DNA of 64,000 nucleotides from Segetibacter koreensis DSM 18137 (GTDB taxonomy: Bacteria > Bacteroidota > Bacteroidia > Chitinophagales > Chitinophagaceae). Every line of letters starts with the position of its first letter. Positions within the stretch are counted from its first letter, which is position 1. The stretch lies in NCBI RefSeq assembly GCF_000374045.1, contig NZ_KB893337.1:330919-394918 (forward strand), read 5' to 3'. Made by a program: the position numbers and the translations under genes. Below, piece after piece: positions 44,936 to 53,915 of this stretch. The notes beneath the pieces are model-generated. The model saw only the letters and a list, made by a program, of their open reading frames with translations. It had not been told where the DNA came from and searched no databases.

Positions 44936-47689
44936 TTATTTCGCTTGGATTGCATTGCCATCACTATCCACGGTAATAATTTCGTCGAAGCCAATTTCCT
45001 TCAATCCTTTCAATATTTTATCTGCATCGCCCACTACAATCCATGAGAGATTATCCGGGTTAATCATTTGCTTGCTAAGTTTTTGGACATCTTCCAAGGT
45101 CATGGCTTTGACGTTTTTAGAATATAACTTAAAATAGTCTTGAGGTAATTCATACTTCACCAGTTCTACTAATGATTGCAATATAGACCCGTTCGTTTCC
45201 CACTTTCCTGGAAGTTGCATACTTACATTGCTTTTCGTTCTTTGAAATTCTTCATTTGTTATGGGTCTTTCATTAATAACCGCCTTATATTCTTTCTTTA
45301 TTTCCTGTAAAGACTCTTTTGTTTTATCCGTTTGAACAGACGTATAAACAAGCATTGGCCGTTGACCTTTGGCATCCGGTATATAAGTTCCCGCCCCGTA
45401 GGACCAATGTTTATCTTCCCTCAGGTTCATGTTTATCCGGGAGGTAAAATCACCGCCAAAAACATTCATTAAAGCCTCCCTTGGTATTTCAGGTAATTTG
45501 CCATATGGTTCTGTAAGGTATCCTGCAATAATTACTGATTGCTGCGATTCAGGACGATCAATCAGGTACAAACGATTACCCTTAATACCAGTGACTGACG
45601 AAAGGTTTTTCTTAGGAACTTCTCCCGGCTGCCAGCTGCCAAAACTACTTTCTAATTTAGACAACAAAGTTGGCATCTCGATATCACCCACTATCAATAT
45701 TGTCGCATTATTAGGTTTAATCCATGTATCGTAAAATTTAACCACTTCCGCACGGGTTAAAGTAGAAACACTTTTTTCGTATCCAGAGCCAGAAAATGGC
45801 AAACTGTACGCATGACCTTCACCATAAAAAAACCTAGGAAACACCCTTAACGCCATTGAAAAAGGTTCAGTTTTCTCCCGTCGAATATTATTGAGCTGCT
45901 CTTGCTGCAGACGTGAAAACTGAGATTGAGCAAAAGATGGGTTCAATACAATATCGGCAAAAAGATCAAGAGACGCATTGAATGTTGATTTCAATGCGTC
46001 CATCCTGACATAGGAAGCATCCAGGTCAGAAAAAGTATAAATAGAACTACCTAATAACTGAGCTTTGGAACTAATTTGCAGAGCATTTAAAGTTTTGGTT
46101 CCTTCATCTAGTAAATTCATAGTCAGGCTAGCAGCACCGGGTTTAGTAAATTGGTCCGCAGCATAGCCAGCTGAAAATAATAGGCCTACAGAAACTGTAG
46201 GCACCTCTTTTCTACGAGCTAAAACAACGTTAAGCCCGTTTTTTAATTTTGCTGTTTGAATATCAGGAAAACTTGACTCGGGCTGAGTGGTCAGAGCAGG
46301 CAATTTACTTCTGTCAGCATCGGTTGCTGCAGTTTTATAGTTTGGGAAAGGCGTACAAATAAGGGTGTGTCTTCCATTTGATAGCCAGTCTTTAGCAGCC
46401 TTCTGAACATCTTCAACCGTTGCTTCCGCAATCCATTTAAGATTGTTCTTATAATATTCCGGATTGTTTCCATACACTTCTGATTCGGCAAGTATGTCTG
46501 ATTTCCCACCAAAACCGCCAATTCGCTCCATTCCTTTTATGAATTGACTATATCTATCAGATTTTACCCGCATCAACTCTTCAGTCGTTGGACCTTTAAC
46601 AATTAAATCCTGTAATAGTTGGTTAACACTTTGTTCTACTTTAGCATGGTCACCGCCCGGTTTTACGTTCACTGTCACATTAAACGTGCCACCAATTTCC
46701 TTAGAATCATTGTATGTGTACACAACGCTTGCTACCTGGTCTTCAAAAACTAATTTCTTGTATAACCGAGAATTTTTCCCACGGCTAAGAACGTCTGACA
46801 CAAGGTCCAAAATAACAGCTTCTTTCGATCCCCATTGGGGCACATTCCAATACATACTAATTCTTGTCTCGTTTACCCTGTCCTGGTAAGCCTGCCTTGT
46901 ATTCTCTGTTCTTTTGGCTATATTCTTTTCAAACTTTGCTAATGTGGAACCAGCTGGAATATTGCCAAAGTATTTTTTTACTTTTTCATATACTTCATCT
47001 GCCTTTACATCACCAGCTATAACCAGTACAGCATTAGCTGCTCCGTAATAGGTACGAAACCAATTTTTAACATCTTCAAGCGATGCAGCATTAAGATCTT
47101 CCATTGAGCCAATGACAGTCCAGGAATAAGGATGACCCACATTGTAAGATGCTTTAGTAGATAATTCCCATTCCAAACCATAGGCCTGATTTTCTCCTTG
47201 TCTTTTTTCATTTTGTACTACCCCTCTTTGCTCGTTCAATCTGGCAGAATCTATCACACCCAACAAATGGCCCATCCGGTCGGATTCCAACCATAAGACT
47301 TGATCGAGAGCTGCTATAGGAACATTTTGAAAATAATTAGTACGGTCGTTGTTGGTGGTACCATTTAGATCAGTAGCGCCAATGTTCTCTAATGCTTTAA
47401 AGTAATCCATATTAAAATGCTCGCTGCCGTTGAACATCAGATGTTCGAACAGGTGTGCAAAGCCACTTTTACCAGGCTTCTCATTTTTCGAACCAACATG
47501 ATACCAAACATTAACGGCCACAATAGGAGCTTTGTGATCTTCATGGACAATTAACCTTAGGCCGTTTTCAAGCACATACTTCTTATACGGAATATTTATC
47601 TTCGACGGATCTACAAGATTAACTTGTTGGCAAATAGCAGAAAAAGTAATCACAAGCGACAATGACAAGAACAATACTATCTTCTTCAT
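44936..47689 (-). CDS. Secreted M16-family metallopeptidase (tandem-domain)
   Basis: A 917-residue protein with a signal peptide (MKKIVLFLSLSLVITFSAICQQ). The N-terminal M16 half has the zinc motif HxxEH in FAHLFEHLMFNG and the distal Glu region in NEQRGVVQNEKRQGE. The C-terminal half repeats the fold without the zinc motif and includes the R/Y-containing tail (HWSYGAGTYIP). Such proteins degrade peptides in the periplasm. It is followed by the convergent radC. It is cargo or nearby chromosome; no mobile-element role is evident. Confidence 0.93.
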   Translation of the reverse strand: MKKIVLFLSLSLVITFSAICQQVNLVDPSKINIPYKKYVLENGLRLIVHEDHKAPIVAVNVWYHVGSKNEKPGKSGFAHLFEHLMFNGSEHFNMDYFKALENIGATDLNGTTNNDRTNYFQNVPIAALDQVLWLESDRMGHLLGVIDSARLNEQRGVVQNEKRQGENQAYGLEWELSTKASYNVGHPYSWTVIGSMEDLNAASLEDVKNWFRTYYGAANAVLVIAGDVKADEVYEKVKKYFGNIPAGSTLAKFEKNIAKRTENTRQAYQDRVNETRISMYWNVPQWGSKEAVILDLVSDVLSRGKNSRLYKKLVFEDQVASVVYTYNDSKEIGGTFNVTVNVKPGGDHAKVEQSVNQLLQDLIVKGPTTEELMRVKSDRYSQFIKGMERIGGFGGKSDILAESEVYGNNPEYYKNNLKWIAEATVEDVQKAAKDWLSNGRHTLICTPFPNYKTAATDADRSKLPALTTQPESSFPDIQTAKLKNGLNVVLARRKEVPTVSVGLLFSAGYAADQFTKPGAASLTMNLLDEGTKTLNALQISSKAQLLGSSIYTFSDLDASYVRMDALKSTFNASLDLFADIVLNPSFAQSQFSRLQQEQLNNIRREKTEPFSMALRVFPRFFYGEGHAYSLPFSGSGYEKSVSTLTRAEVVKFYDTWIKPNNATILIVGDIEMPTLLSKLESSFGSWQPGEVPKKNLSSVTGIKGNRLYLIDRPESQQSVIIAGYLTEPYGKLPEIPREALMNVFGGDFTSRINMNLREDKHWSYGAGTYIPDAKGQRPMLVYTSVQTDKTKESLQEIKKEYKAVINERPITNEEFQRTKSNVSMQLPGKWETNGSILQSLVELVKYELPQDYFKLYSKNVKAMTLEDVQKLSKQMINPDNLSWIVVGDADKILKGLKEIGFDEIITVDSDGNAIQAK

Positions 47690-47908
47690 AAATAAAAAAA
47701 TTATTAATGAGCAGTAACTGAATCTAATCTATGAGTTAGAAAAATCTTTTTTGTAGGGGGATGTTCTGAACCTTTTTACTTAGATTAAATCTAAGGTTTT
47801 ATATTTAAAACTCCAACTTTAGAACAGTATAATATTAGAATAGTAAGCCTGGCATATCTCGTTTACAGCTGATCGATCTTCCGTCTCCCCAGCTTTTGCA
47901 AATGGTTT

Positions 47909-48361
47909 TTAGTCGTGGACGTTTTCCTGTTCGTCAATGTCTTTTTGCATTTTTAATTGTTCTTCCGTCCATTCGATATAGCGTTTACTTTTAAAGGCAA
48001 ACCAACATTGGCGTTGTTCACCAGCATTGTCAATTACAAACTTAAATTCCCGAAATGGTCTATTTCTGCTTAATGCTTTTATAAGTTCGTCTTTAAGTTT
48101 TGTATCGGTGAGTTGCTTTACAAAGTCAGCCATAACTCGAAATGAATCGCTTGCTTCCATCGCGTCAATTTCATGATAGTCCAAAAAGTTTTCGTCAAGT
48201 TTGTCGAGTTCATCTTGCCAGGCATCCGTGTCCATACCGATATGCCTGTTAGTGTCTGGCACAAAAATAAGTTCGCCTGTTTGTTTGTGATAAAAGGCCC
48301 TGAATCCACAGTCCAATTGTTCGGAAATTTCCTTTATTTGTTCTTTTGTAAAAGTCGGCAT
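47909..48361 (-). CDS. UPF0158-family protein
   Basis: A 150-residue acidic protein (MPTFTKEQIKEISEQLDCGFRAFYH...). The tail FRVMADFVKQLTD and FREFKFVIDNAGEQRQCWFAFK are typical of UPF0158. Function is unknown. It is flanked by intergenic gaps of about 200 bp on each side. Confidence 0.8.
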   Translation of the reverse strand: MPTFTKEQIKEISEQLDCGFRAFYHKQTGELIFVPDTNRHIGMDTDAWQDELDKLDENFLDYHEIDAMEASDSFRVMADFVKQLTDTKLKDELIKALSRNRPFREFKFVIDNAGEQRQCWFAFKSKRYIEWTEEQLKMQKDIDEQENVHD

Positions 48362-48561
48362 GCTGTGAATATTCTGTCTTTCTCAAAATAAAAACTTTCC
48401 TTCAAAATGCAAACTCTGCACATGAAAATTTAATAGAATGTTACTCATTAGGACTGTCACGCTTCGCTCCTGTCAGCGCGATAAATTAAATGCCCCTATT
48501 AGCCGTAAGCTTTTCTTCTGGCTTTATTAGTTTACATTTGATAATCTATAAAATTATTGCA

Positions 48562-49011
48562 ATGAAAAATGATATAATTTTCCTTGCACTTGCATTAATC
48601 ACTGGCGCTTTAATTCCTATCCAAGCTGCGACTAATGCGGAGTTTAGTAAAAGTATTGGAAATCCATTTATTACTGGCCTAATGGTTTTTATAGTTGGAT
48701 TGATAGGAATGATACTTTTTCTGCTGATATCAAGAATATCCTTCCCTATGCGACAACAGTTAGCTTCTGCTCCCGTACATGGTTACCTTGGAGGAATAAT
48801 TGTTGCGACTTATGTTGTAATGATAACTGTTTTGGTTCCAAGGATTGGAGTTGGAACAGCTATTGGGCTTATCGTCACGGGACAAATTATCTGCGCTGTT
48901 ACAATAGATCACTTCGGTCTTTTTAATGTTGCTGTTCGCTCTATAAGTCTTACACGGATCGTAGGAATGCTTTTGATGATTGCAGGAGTCTATCTGGTAA
49001 TGAAAAAATAG
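48562..49011 (+). CDS. YdcZ/DUF606-type membrane transporter
   Basis: A 149-residue protein with five hydrophobic segments and the family start (FLALALITGALIPIQAATNAEF..SIGNPF). It belongs to the small DMT-like exporter group, often found in pairs; no second copy is present here. The ATG at 48562 is preferred over 48490, which would add a nonfamily tail. Substrate unknown. Confidence 0.82.
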   Translation: MKNDIIFLALALITGALIPIQAATNAEFSKSIGNPFITGLMVFIVGLIGMILFLLISRISFPMRQQLASAPVHGYLGGIIVATYVVMITVLVPRIGVGTAIGLIVTGQIICAVTIDHFGLFNVAVRSISLTRIVGMLLMIAGVYLVMKK

Positions 49012-49290
49012 GTCCTGCTCAAGTTCAAACTAAATCAAACTACAATCCTTAGCAAGGCTTGCAGCTAACATCAAGGGACTTGCCAAGTACCAAATTGTTA
49101 CAATGTTTTATTACAACTAATTAGTTTTCCTCTAACCATTTTGCATAATATAATTATTCTTCAGGTAATCAAAATCGAAAAGACGGTCTCTGTGGGGCAA
49201 TAATCCAGGGACATAACGATTGCTGTCACTATAAACTTTTCCTATTGGCCCGCTCCCTTGAAAAAAAAGCGGATTAGCTGTCGTTTTTGT

Positions 49291-49668
49291 TTAGGATCTA
49301 TCCTTCATCAATTGCAGATTATTTAAGTAAGGAGCTCTATCGCTGCAGTTATCTTCAACAACTGTCATCAGCAAAGATTTCGCCTTGATTTTATATTTAT
49401 ACTTACCGATAGTAGAACTTTCACAACCACTCTGCCCGGAAATTTTCTTTAAAGTAAACGTTGAAGAGGTTGCAGTATAAATCATTGTTTCAAGAATAGT
49501 ATTTTCATCGAGATTGAAGACAGTAAGGGTATCTTTCCCAAAATTAAAAGTAACATTAACGGGATTGTCTAATTTCAACACTCCTTTCCATTTGCTGTGT
49601 CCAAGTTGCGCTTTTACTGAACCTGATATAAGCGTTATTGTTAAGAGGCAAAAGAGACCATTTTTCAT
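49291..49668 (-). CDS. Small secreted protein of unknown function
   Basis: A 125-residue protein with a signal peptide (MKNGLFCLLTITLISGSVKA) and a beta-strand-rich body with two Cys (SGQSGCESS, VEDNCSDRA). It looks lipocalin-like in pattern, but no family was recognised. It stands alone between noncoding gaps. Confidence 0.6.
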   Translation of the reverse strand: MKNGLFCLLTITLISGSVKAQLGHSKWKGVLKLDNPVNVTFNFGKDTLTVFNLDENTILETMIYTATSSTFTLKKISGQSGCESSTIGKYKYKIKAKSLLMTVVEDNCSDRAPYLNNLQLMKDRS

Positions 49669-49839
49669 GACTTTTTAATTTTTCCTGAAAATTATATTAA
49701 ATAATTTTTAAGCAGCATAAAACTTTAAAATAGTCCAAAGGGAATTTTTCTATTACTCAAACTCCTTAATATCCCGCCGTCTGGCATGTTGCTCATAGTT
49801 ATACCTATCTTTTAAGGACTTCTGTACTTATTGTTTTTC

Positions 49840-49853
49840 TTGACAAATGTCAA
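49840..49853 (+). promoter_or_regulatory. FNR-like box and promoter upstream of a lipoprotein gene
   Basis: TTGACAAATGTCAA, identical to the site before the Crp/Fnr gene. After 23 nt comes TAATTTTA (49877-49884), and the start codon of the next gene is 57 bp beyond the box. Confidence 0.65.
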
Positions 49854-49909
49854 TTACATTTCCCTAAACGTTTTAGTAATTTTATAGAACTCATTAAACC
49901 CTCATTATC

Positions 49910-50464
49910 ATGAACAAATCACCCTTAATCCTGATTATATTTTGTATTATAACAGGAAGTTGTCATCGTACAGAGTTAAGTCATGACGAAGCTTTGAAAC
50001 AACTCAAACAGGAAAAAGATCTTTCGGGAGTACTAGGTTATGATATATATTGTAGTGATCCTATATATGCAAGAAAAGTACTGGAAGCGGGACTTGAATC
50101 TGCAGGCTTAGTAACAGTTCAACGAACCCAAAAATTAGTTGACGCTGGTAAGCCATTAATAGTTTTTACACCGAAGAGTCAATCCTTCTTACTTCCGACA
50201 CCAGACATTGATAAAGCGACTCATATACAGAAAGTTAAGTTAGCTGACGAAGATGTTATAGAAGTGGACAATGTAAGAACAAATAGTAGTGGAGATAAAG
50301 CCCTGGTGGAATATTCTACCGCCTTTAAAAATGTTACACCTTTTGCTAAACTTACCACTGTTGATTTCAATAGAACGAAAACAAATAAAGCTTACTTCGT
50401 ATTAAGTGATGAAGGATGGAAACTTCAAAAAAAACCGGATGTAAGTTATATGGATCCAAAATAG
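49910..50464 (+). CDS. Lipoprotein of unknown function
   Basis: A 184-residue lipoprotein: MNKSPLILIIFCIITGSCHRT has a lipobox Cys at residue 18. The body has no recognised family (DEALKQLKQEKDLSGVLGYDIYC...). It is controlled by a perfect FNR-like box upstream and is followed 92 bp later by a strong hairpin. Confidence 0.65.
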   Translation: MNKSPLILIIFCIITGSCHRTELSHDEALKQLKQEKDLSGVLGYDIYCSDPIYARKVLEAGLESAGLVTVQRTQKLVDAGKPLIVFTPKSQSFLLPTPDIDKATHIQKVKLADEDVIEVDNVRTNSSGDKALVEYSTAFKNVTPFAKLTTVDFNRTKTNKAYFVLSDEGWKLQKKPDVSYMDPK

Positions 50465-50556
50465 TTGGATGGGTTTTTAGTAGTCCAAAGGTTATTTTTA
50501 ATCATCTCCATAAGGTTCATAGTAAGAAAACTTATTCCTATTTGTTATGCTGCTAA

Positions 50557-50596
50557 GCGGAATATAATTGCTCCAATTATATTCCGCATTTTATTG
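50557..50596 (+). terminator. Strong hairpin after the lipoprotein gene, likely terminator
   Basis: Perfect 14-bp stem (50557-50570 with 50574-50587) around a 3-nt loop, followed by ATTTTATTG. The tail is weak, so a regulatory role is also possible. Confidence 0.6.
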
Positions 50597-50661
50597 TTTA
50601 GGTTTGCAGCGTTACACCTGTTACTAAGCATACTGACCCACTGGCGCAGCAAATATTGCTA

Positions 50662-50955
50662 CTATTTACTTGTCCTCAACACACTAAGTTTTTCACTAAG
50701 CTCTATTAATCCTGCTTTTTTTAAACAATCATCAGATAGATTACTTAGTTCCTGCAATGTTTCTTTGGGTACAATATCCAAAAGATTTGATACTTTGTCG
50801 TCAGGATCTTTTAGTGTTAGACCTCGTTCAATAACATTTTTTAGCAGTAGTACATTTCTACGGGAAATTTTAAGATCAATCTTTACCGTTTCGTTCATAC
50901 CTGGGATACTTAAGATAGTGTCATAGACTTTAGACACATCATTTGTAGTAAGCAT
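50662..50955 (-). CDS. Small helical protein near the mobilization genes
   Basis: A 97-residue protein with a pattern of helices (MLTTNDVSKVYDTILSIPGMNETV, KISRRNVLLLKNVIERGL). It is divergent from the CHC2/toprim gene. No family was recognised; similar small genes occur with mobilization regions. It might be a regulator. Confidence 0.5.
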   Translation of the reverse strand: MLTTNDVSKVYDTILSIPGMNETVKIDLKISRRNVLLLKNVIERGLTLKDPDDKVSNLLDIVPKETLQELSNLSDDCLKKAGLIELSEKLSVLRTSK

Positions 50956-51091
50956 AATGGAAAAATTTGTTGATTACATAATAAGTCAAAATTATTCTTA
51001 ACTACCTTCTCGATCCTGTTCAAAATATAGTCATGATTGTTCAGCCTACGAGCGCTTTCTAATTTCGTAACTGTAAACGAAATGCGCGGGT

Positions 51092-51988
51092 ATGAATACT
51101 TCAAGACACAGAGTTTCCGTAAACGAAGCCAGGCAAATTGATATGGTAGAGTACCTTTTAAAACTAGGTCACTCACCTGCAAAAATCAGAAACTTCGACT
51201 ACTGGTACTTGTCTCCATTACGTGAAGAAAAAACCCCTTCCTTTAAGGTAAACAGGAAGTTGAACTGCTGGTATGATCACGGCATTGGCAAGGGAGGAAA
51301 TGTGGTTGATTTTGCCATCCTTTACCACAACTGTACAGTAAGTGAATTTCTCCAAGAAGTAAATGGCTATTTTTCATTTCACCCGCCTGCTACTTTGCTA
51401 GCAAAATTGAGTGGAGAAAAGACTGAAGGCAAAATAGCAATTTTAAGTGAAAAAACTCTTTCTTCTTACGCTCTTGAGCGTTACTTAATGCATCGAAGAA
51501 TTTCAATTACAGTTGCAAAAGAATATTGCAAAGAAGTATGCTATGAATTGAATGATAAAAAATATTTCGGCATAGGGTTTAAAAACGATGCTGGAGGTTA
51601 CGAATTACGCAACCAATATTCTAAATTAAGTAGTGCTCCCAAAGACATAAAAACATTTGACCTCGGAGCAAAAGAAGGTATTGCTTTTGAAGGTTTTTTC
51701 GACTTCCTTTCTTTCATTTCAATTCAAAAAAACTTTGCACCTATCAAGGCAAATTACGTCGTCTTAAACTCCCTGTCATTGTTTGAAAAAGGTCGTGCGT
51801 TTATGGAGAAACACGAGCATATCAAATTGTATTTAGATCATGATAAAACCGGACAAAAATTCACACGATATGCATTATCCCTATCCAAAAAATACAAAGA
51901 TGAAAGCGGACTGTATAAAAATTATAAAGACTTAAATGATTGGATAATGAACATTGGAAAGGACCAGAAGAAAAGGCTTAAGCTATAG
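51092..51988 (+). CDS. CHC2-like/toprim primase-type protein
   Basis: A 298-residue protein resembling the DNA primases of Bacteroidota mobilizable elements. The zinc-binding-type N terminus reads YWYLSPLREEKTPSFKVNRKLNCWYDHGIGKGGNVVDF. The C-terminal part shows toprim-like Glu in IAFEGFFDFLSF and LYLDHDKTGQKF. It probably primes complementary-strand synthesis after transfer (inference). It lies before the oriT candidate and mobC. Confidence 0.85.
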   Translation: MNTSRHRVSVNEARQIDMVEYLLKLGHSPAKIRNFDYWYLSPLREEKTPSFKVNRKLNCWYDHGIGKGGNVVDFAILYHNCTVSEFLQEVNGYFSFHPPATLLAKLSGEKTEGKIAILSEKTLSSYALERYLMHRRISITVAKEYCKEVCYELNDKKYFGIGFKNDAGGYELRNQYSKLSSAPKDIKTFDLGAKEGIAFEGFFDFLSFISIQKNFAPIKANYVVLNSLSLFEKGRAFMEKHEHIKLYLDHDKTGQKFTRYALSLSKKYKDESGLYKNYKDLNDWIMNIGKDQKKRLKL

Positions 51989-52112
51989 TGTTAATAACCT
52001 TTGCCTTCTTAACCTCTACCCTATTATCTCAGTCACCCCGAAGCAATATAGCCCTTCTAAAGAAAATATAGGTAAATGATAAAAAACCAAAAAGACACGC
52101 TTAAAAATAGAA

Positions 52113-52161
52113 GATTGCCACCTTCCTGCAATCGGCAAGATGTCCGGTTGTGCCACAACCG
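52113..52161 (+). other. Candidate oriT region
   Basis: Two adjacent inverted repeats between the primase gene and mobC: GATTGC/GCAATC (52113-52118 with 52128-52133) and CGGTTGT/ACAACCG (52145-52151 with 52155-52161, 3-nt loop). A pyrimidine-rich TCTTGCCCCCC follows. Position next to mobC and the relaxase fits an origin of transfer; the nic site is not identified. Confidence 0.5.
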
Positions 52162-52241
52162 ACTCTTGCCCCCCATTACTCCCAAGTCGTAGGTGGAGTG
52201 CTTTTAGAAAAAAAATTAGAAAACCACATAAATAAAACGTT

Positions 52242-52631
52242 ATGAGTGAACAAGGTACCAATCGGACCAAATGGCTGCATGTAAGGTTAAAGCCCGAAGA
52301 ATATATAAAAATTAATAAGCTGTATAGTACATCTACCTGTCGAAAATTGAGTGATTACGCCAGAAAGATATTGCTTGAGAAACCCGTTACTACCACATAT
52401 CGCAACCAATCTTTAGACGACTTAATGGCAGAGACTATAAAGCTTAGAAACGAATTAAACAGCATCGGAAATAACTTTAATCAGGCTGTAAAAAGACTTC
52501 ATACGCTGCAACAAATCCCCGAATTCAGGCACTGGATTTTAGCCTATGAACTGGACAAAAAACTTCTTTTGAACAAGGTGGATGAAATAAAAAATAACAT
52601 TCAAAAAATAGCTGAAAAATGGTTGCAGTAA
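52242..52631 (+). CDS. mobC: MobC-like relaxosome protein
   Basis: A 129-residue protein with a ribbon-helix-helix-type N terminus (NRTKWLHVRLKPEEYIKINKLY..TSTCRKLSDYARKILL) and the helix LRNELNSIGNNFNQAVKRLHTL of MobC. It is expected to bind oriT and help the relaxase. It overlaps the relaxase gene by 13 bp. Confidence 0.88.
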   Translation: MSEQGTNRTKWLHVRLKPEEYIKINKLYSTSTCRKLSDYARKILLEKPVTTTYRNQSLDDLMAETIKLRNELNSIGNNFNQAVKRLHTLQQIPEFRHWILAYELDKKLLLNKVDEIKNNIQKIAEKWLQ

Positions 52632-53905
52632 TTAAAACAGGGCACTCTATCAACCGCATCTTAAACTACAATGAAAACAAGGTTAAAGAAGGCAAAGCAG
52701 AATGTATTTCAGCTGTAAATTATCCTATAGATATCGAAAAAATTTCTTTTAATCAAAAGCTAAATCGCCTCCTGAAACTAGCTTCCTTAAATGAAAATGT
52801 AACGCGAAACAGTGTTCATATATCACTCAATTTCGACCCTTCTGAAAAACTTTCTAATGAGCAATTGAAAGAAATTTCGAATAGGTATATGGAAAAAATA
52901 GGCTTTGGAGAACAACCTTATCTAGTATACCACCATACTGATGCAGCACATCCTCATATTCATATTGTATCTCTAAAAGTACGTGCCGATGGCTCTCGCA
53001 TAGATACTAATAATATCGGCCGTAACCAGTCGGAAAAAGCCCGCAAAGAAATCGAGAATGATTATGGGCTGGTGAAGGCCGAAGGTATGAAAGCGAAGCC
53101 TTACGAACTCAAGTCAGCATATGGTCAGAAAGTACAGTACGGCCGGTCAGAGTCAAGGCGAGCGATTGTAAACGTTCTCGATAATGTACTTAATACTTAT
53201 AGATACACTTCCCTTGCTGAATTAAATGCAGTACTTCAACAGTATAATGTATTAGCAGACAGGGGTAGTGAAGGTTCAAGAGTATATAAAAATGAAGGTT
53301 TGCTTTACCGGATTCTTGATGAAAAGGGAAATTCTGTCGGAGTTCCGATTAAAGCAAGTTCTTTCCACAATAAACCTACTTTAAAATACATTGAGGAAAG
53401 ATTTAACCTTAATGAAGCTGCCCGCCAAAGTCATAAAGCAAGGGTTAAAAATGCAATTGATTTGGCAGTATTAAAACAACCGAAAAAATCCTTGAAGACT
53501 TTGCAAGGATCACTTCAAAAAGAAGGAATACATACGGTTGTAAGGCAAAATAAGGAAGGAACTATTTACGGCCTAACCTATGTCGACCACAAAACAAAAT
53601 GTGTATTTAATGGCAGTGATTTAGGAAAACAATACTCCGCAAAAGGCATCCAGGAAAGATGTGGTCAAAACGATCATTTAAAACAAAATGATGGCGTAAA
53701 AAATCAAGTAACATTACCTCATCTGAAAAACGAAACTAATTCTGCCCACAAAGAACAATTTTCCATCGAGGAGCATCTTATAACGAATGATATTGGAAGG
53801 ACAGCAGAGGAATTTCTGCAACCTATACAAGGAAACAATTATCTCCCTTACCAACTAAGAAAGACTAAAAAGAAAAAGCGTAGAAATATATCAAACAACC
53901 AATAA
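52619..53905 (+). CDS. mobA: Relaxase (MobA/MOBP type)
   Basis: A 428-residue nicking enzyme. The metal-binding His triad reads HHTDAAHPHIHIVSLKV (about 105-116). The N terminus (MVAVIKTGHSINRILNYNENK) is the common start of Bacteroidota relaxases; the catalytic Tyr should lie near that region. The C-terminal 200 residues are charged and end KKKKRRNIS. It overlaps mobC and is followed by the coupling protein after 10 bp. Confidence 0.92.
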   Translation: MVAVIKTGHSINRILNYNENKVKEGKAECISAVNYPIDIEKISFNQKLNRLLKLASLNENVTRNSVHISLNFDPSEKLSNEQLKEISNRYMEKIGFGEQPYLVYHHTDAAHPHIHIVSLKVRADGSRIDTNNIGRNQSEKARKEIENDYGLVKAEGMKAKPYELKSAYGQKVQYGRSESRRAIVNVLDNVLNTYRYTSLAELNAVLQQYNVLADRGSEGSRVYKNEGLLYRILDEKGNSVGVPIKASSFHNKPTLKYIEERFNLNEAARQSHKARVKNAIDLAVLKQPKKSLKTLQGSLQKEGIHTVVRQNKEGTIYGLTYVDHKTKCVFNGSDLGKQYSAKGIQERCGQNDHLKQNDGVKNQVTLPHLKNETNSAHKEQFSIEEHLITNDIGRTAEEFLQPIQGNNYLPYQLRKTKKKKRRNISNNQ

Positions 53906-53915
53906 ATTTTAAAAA

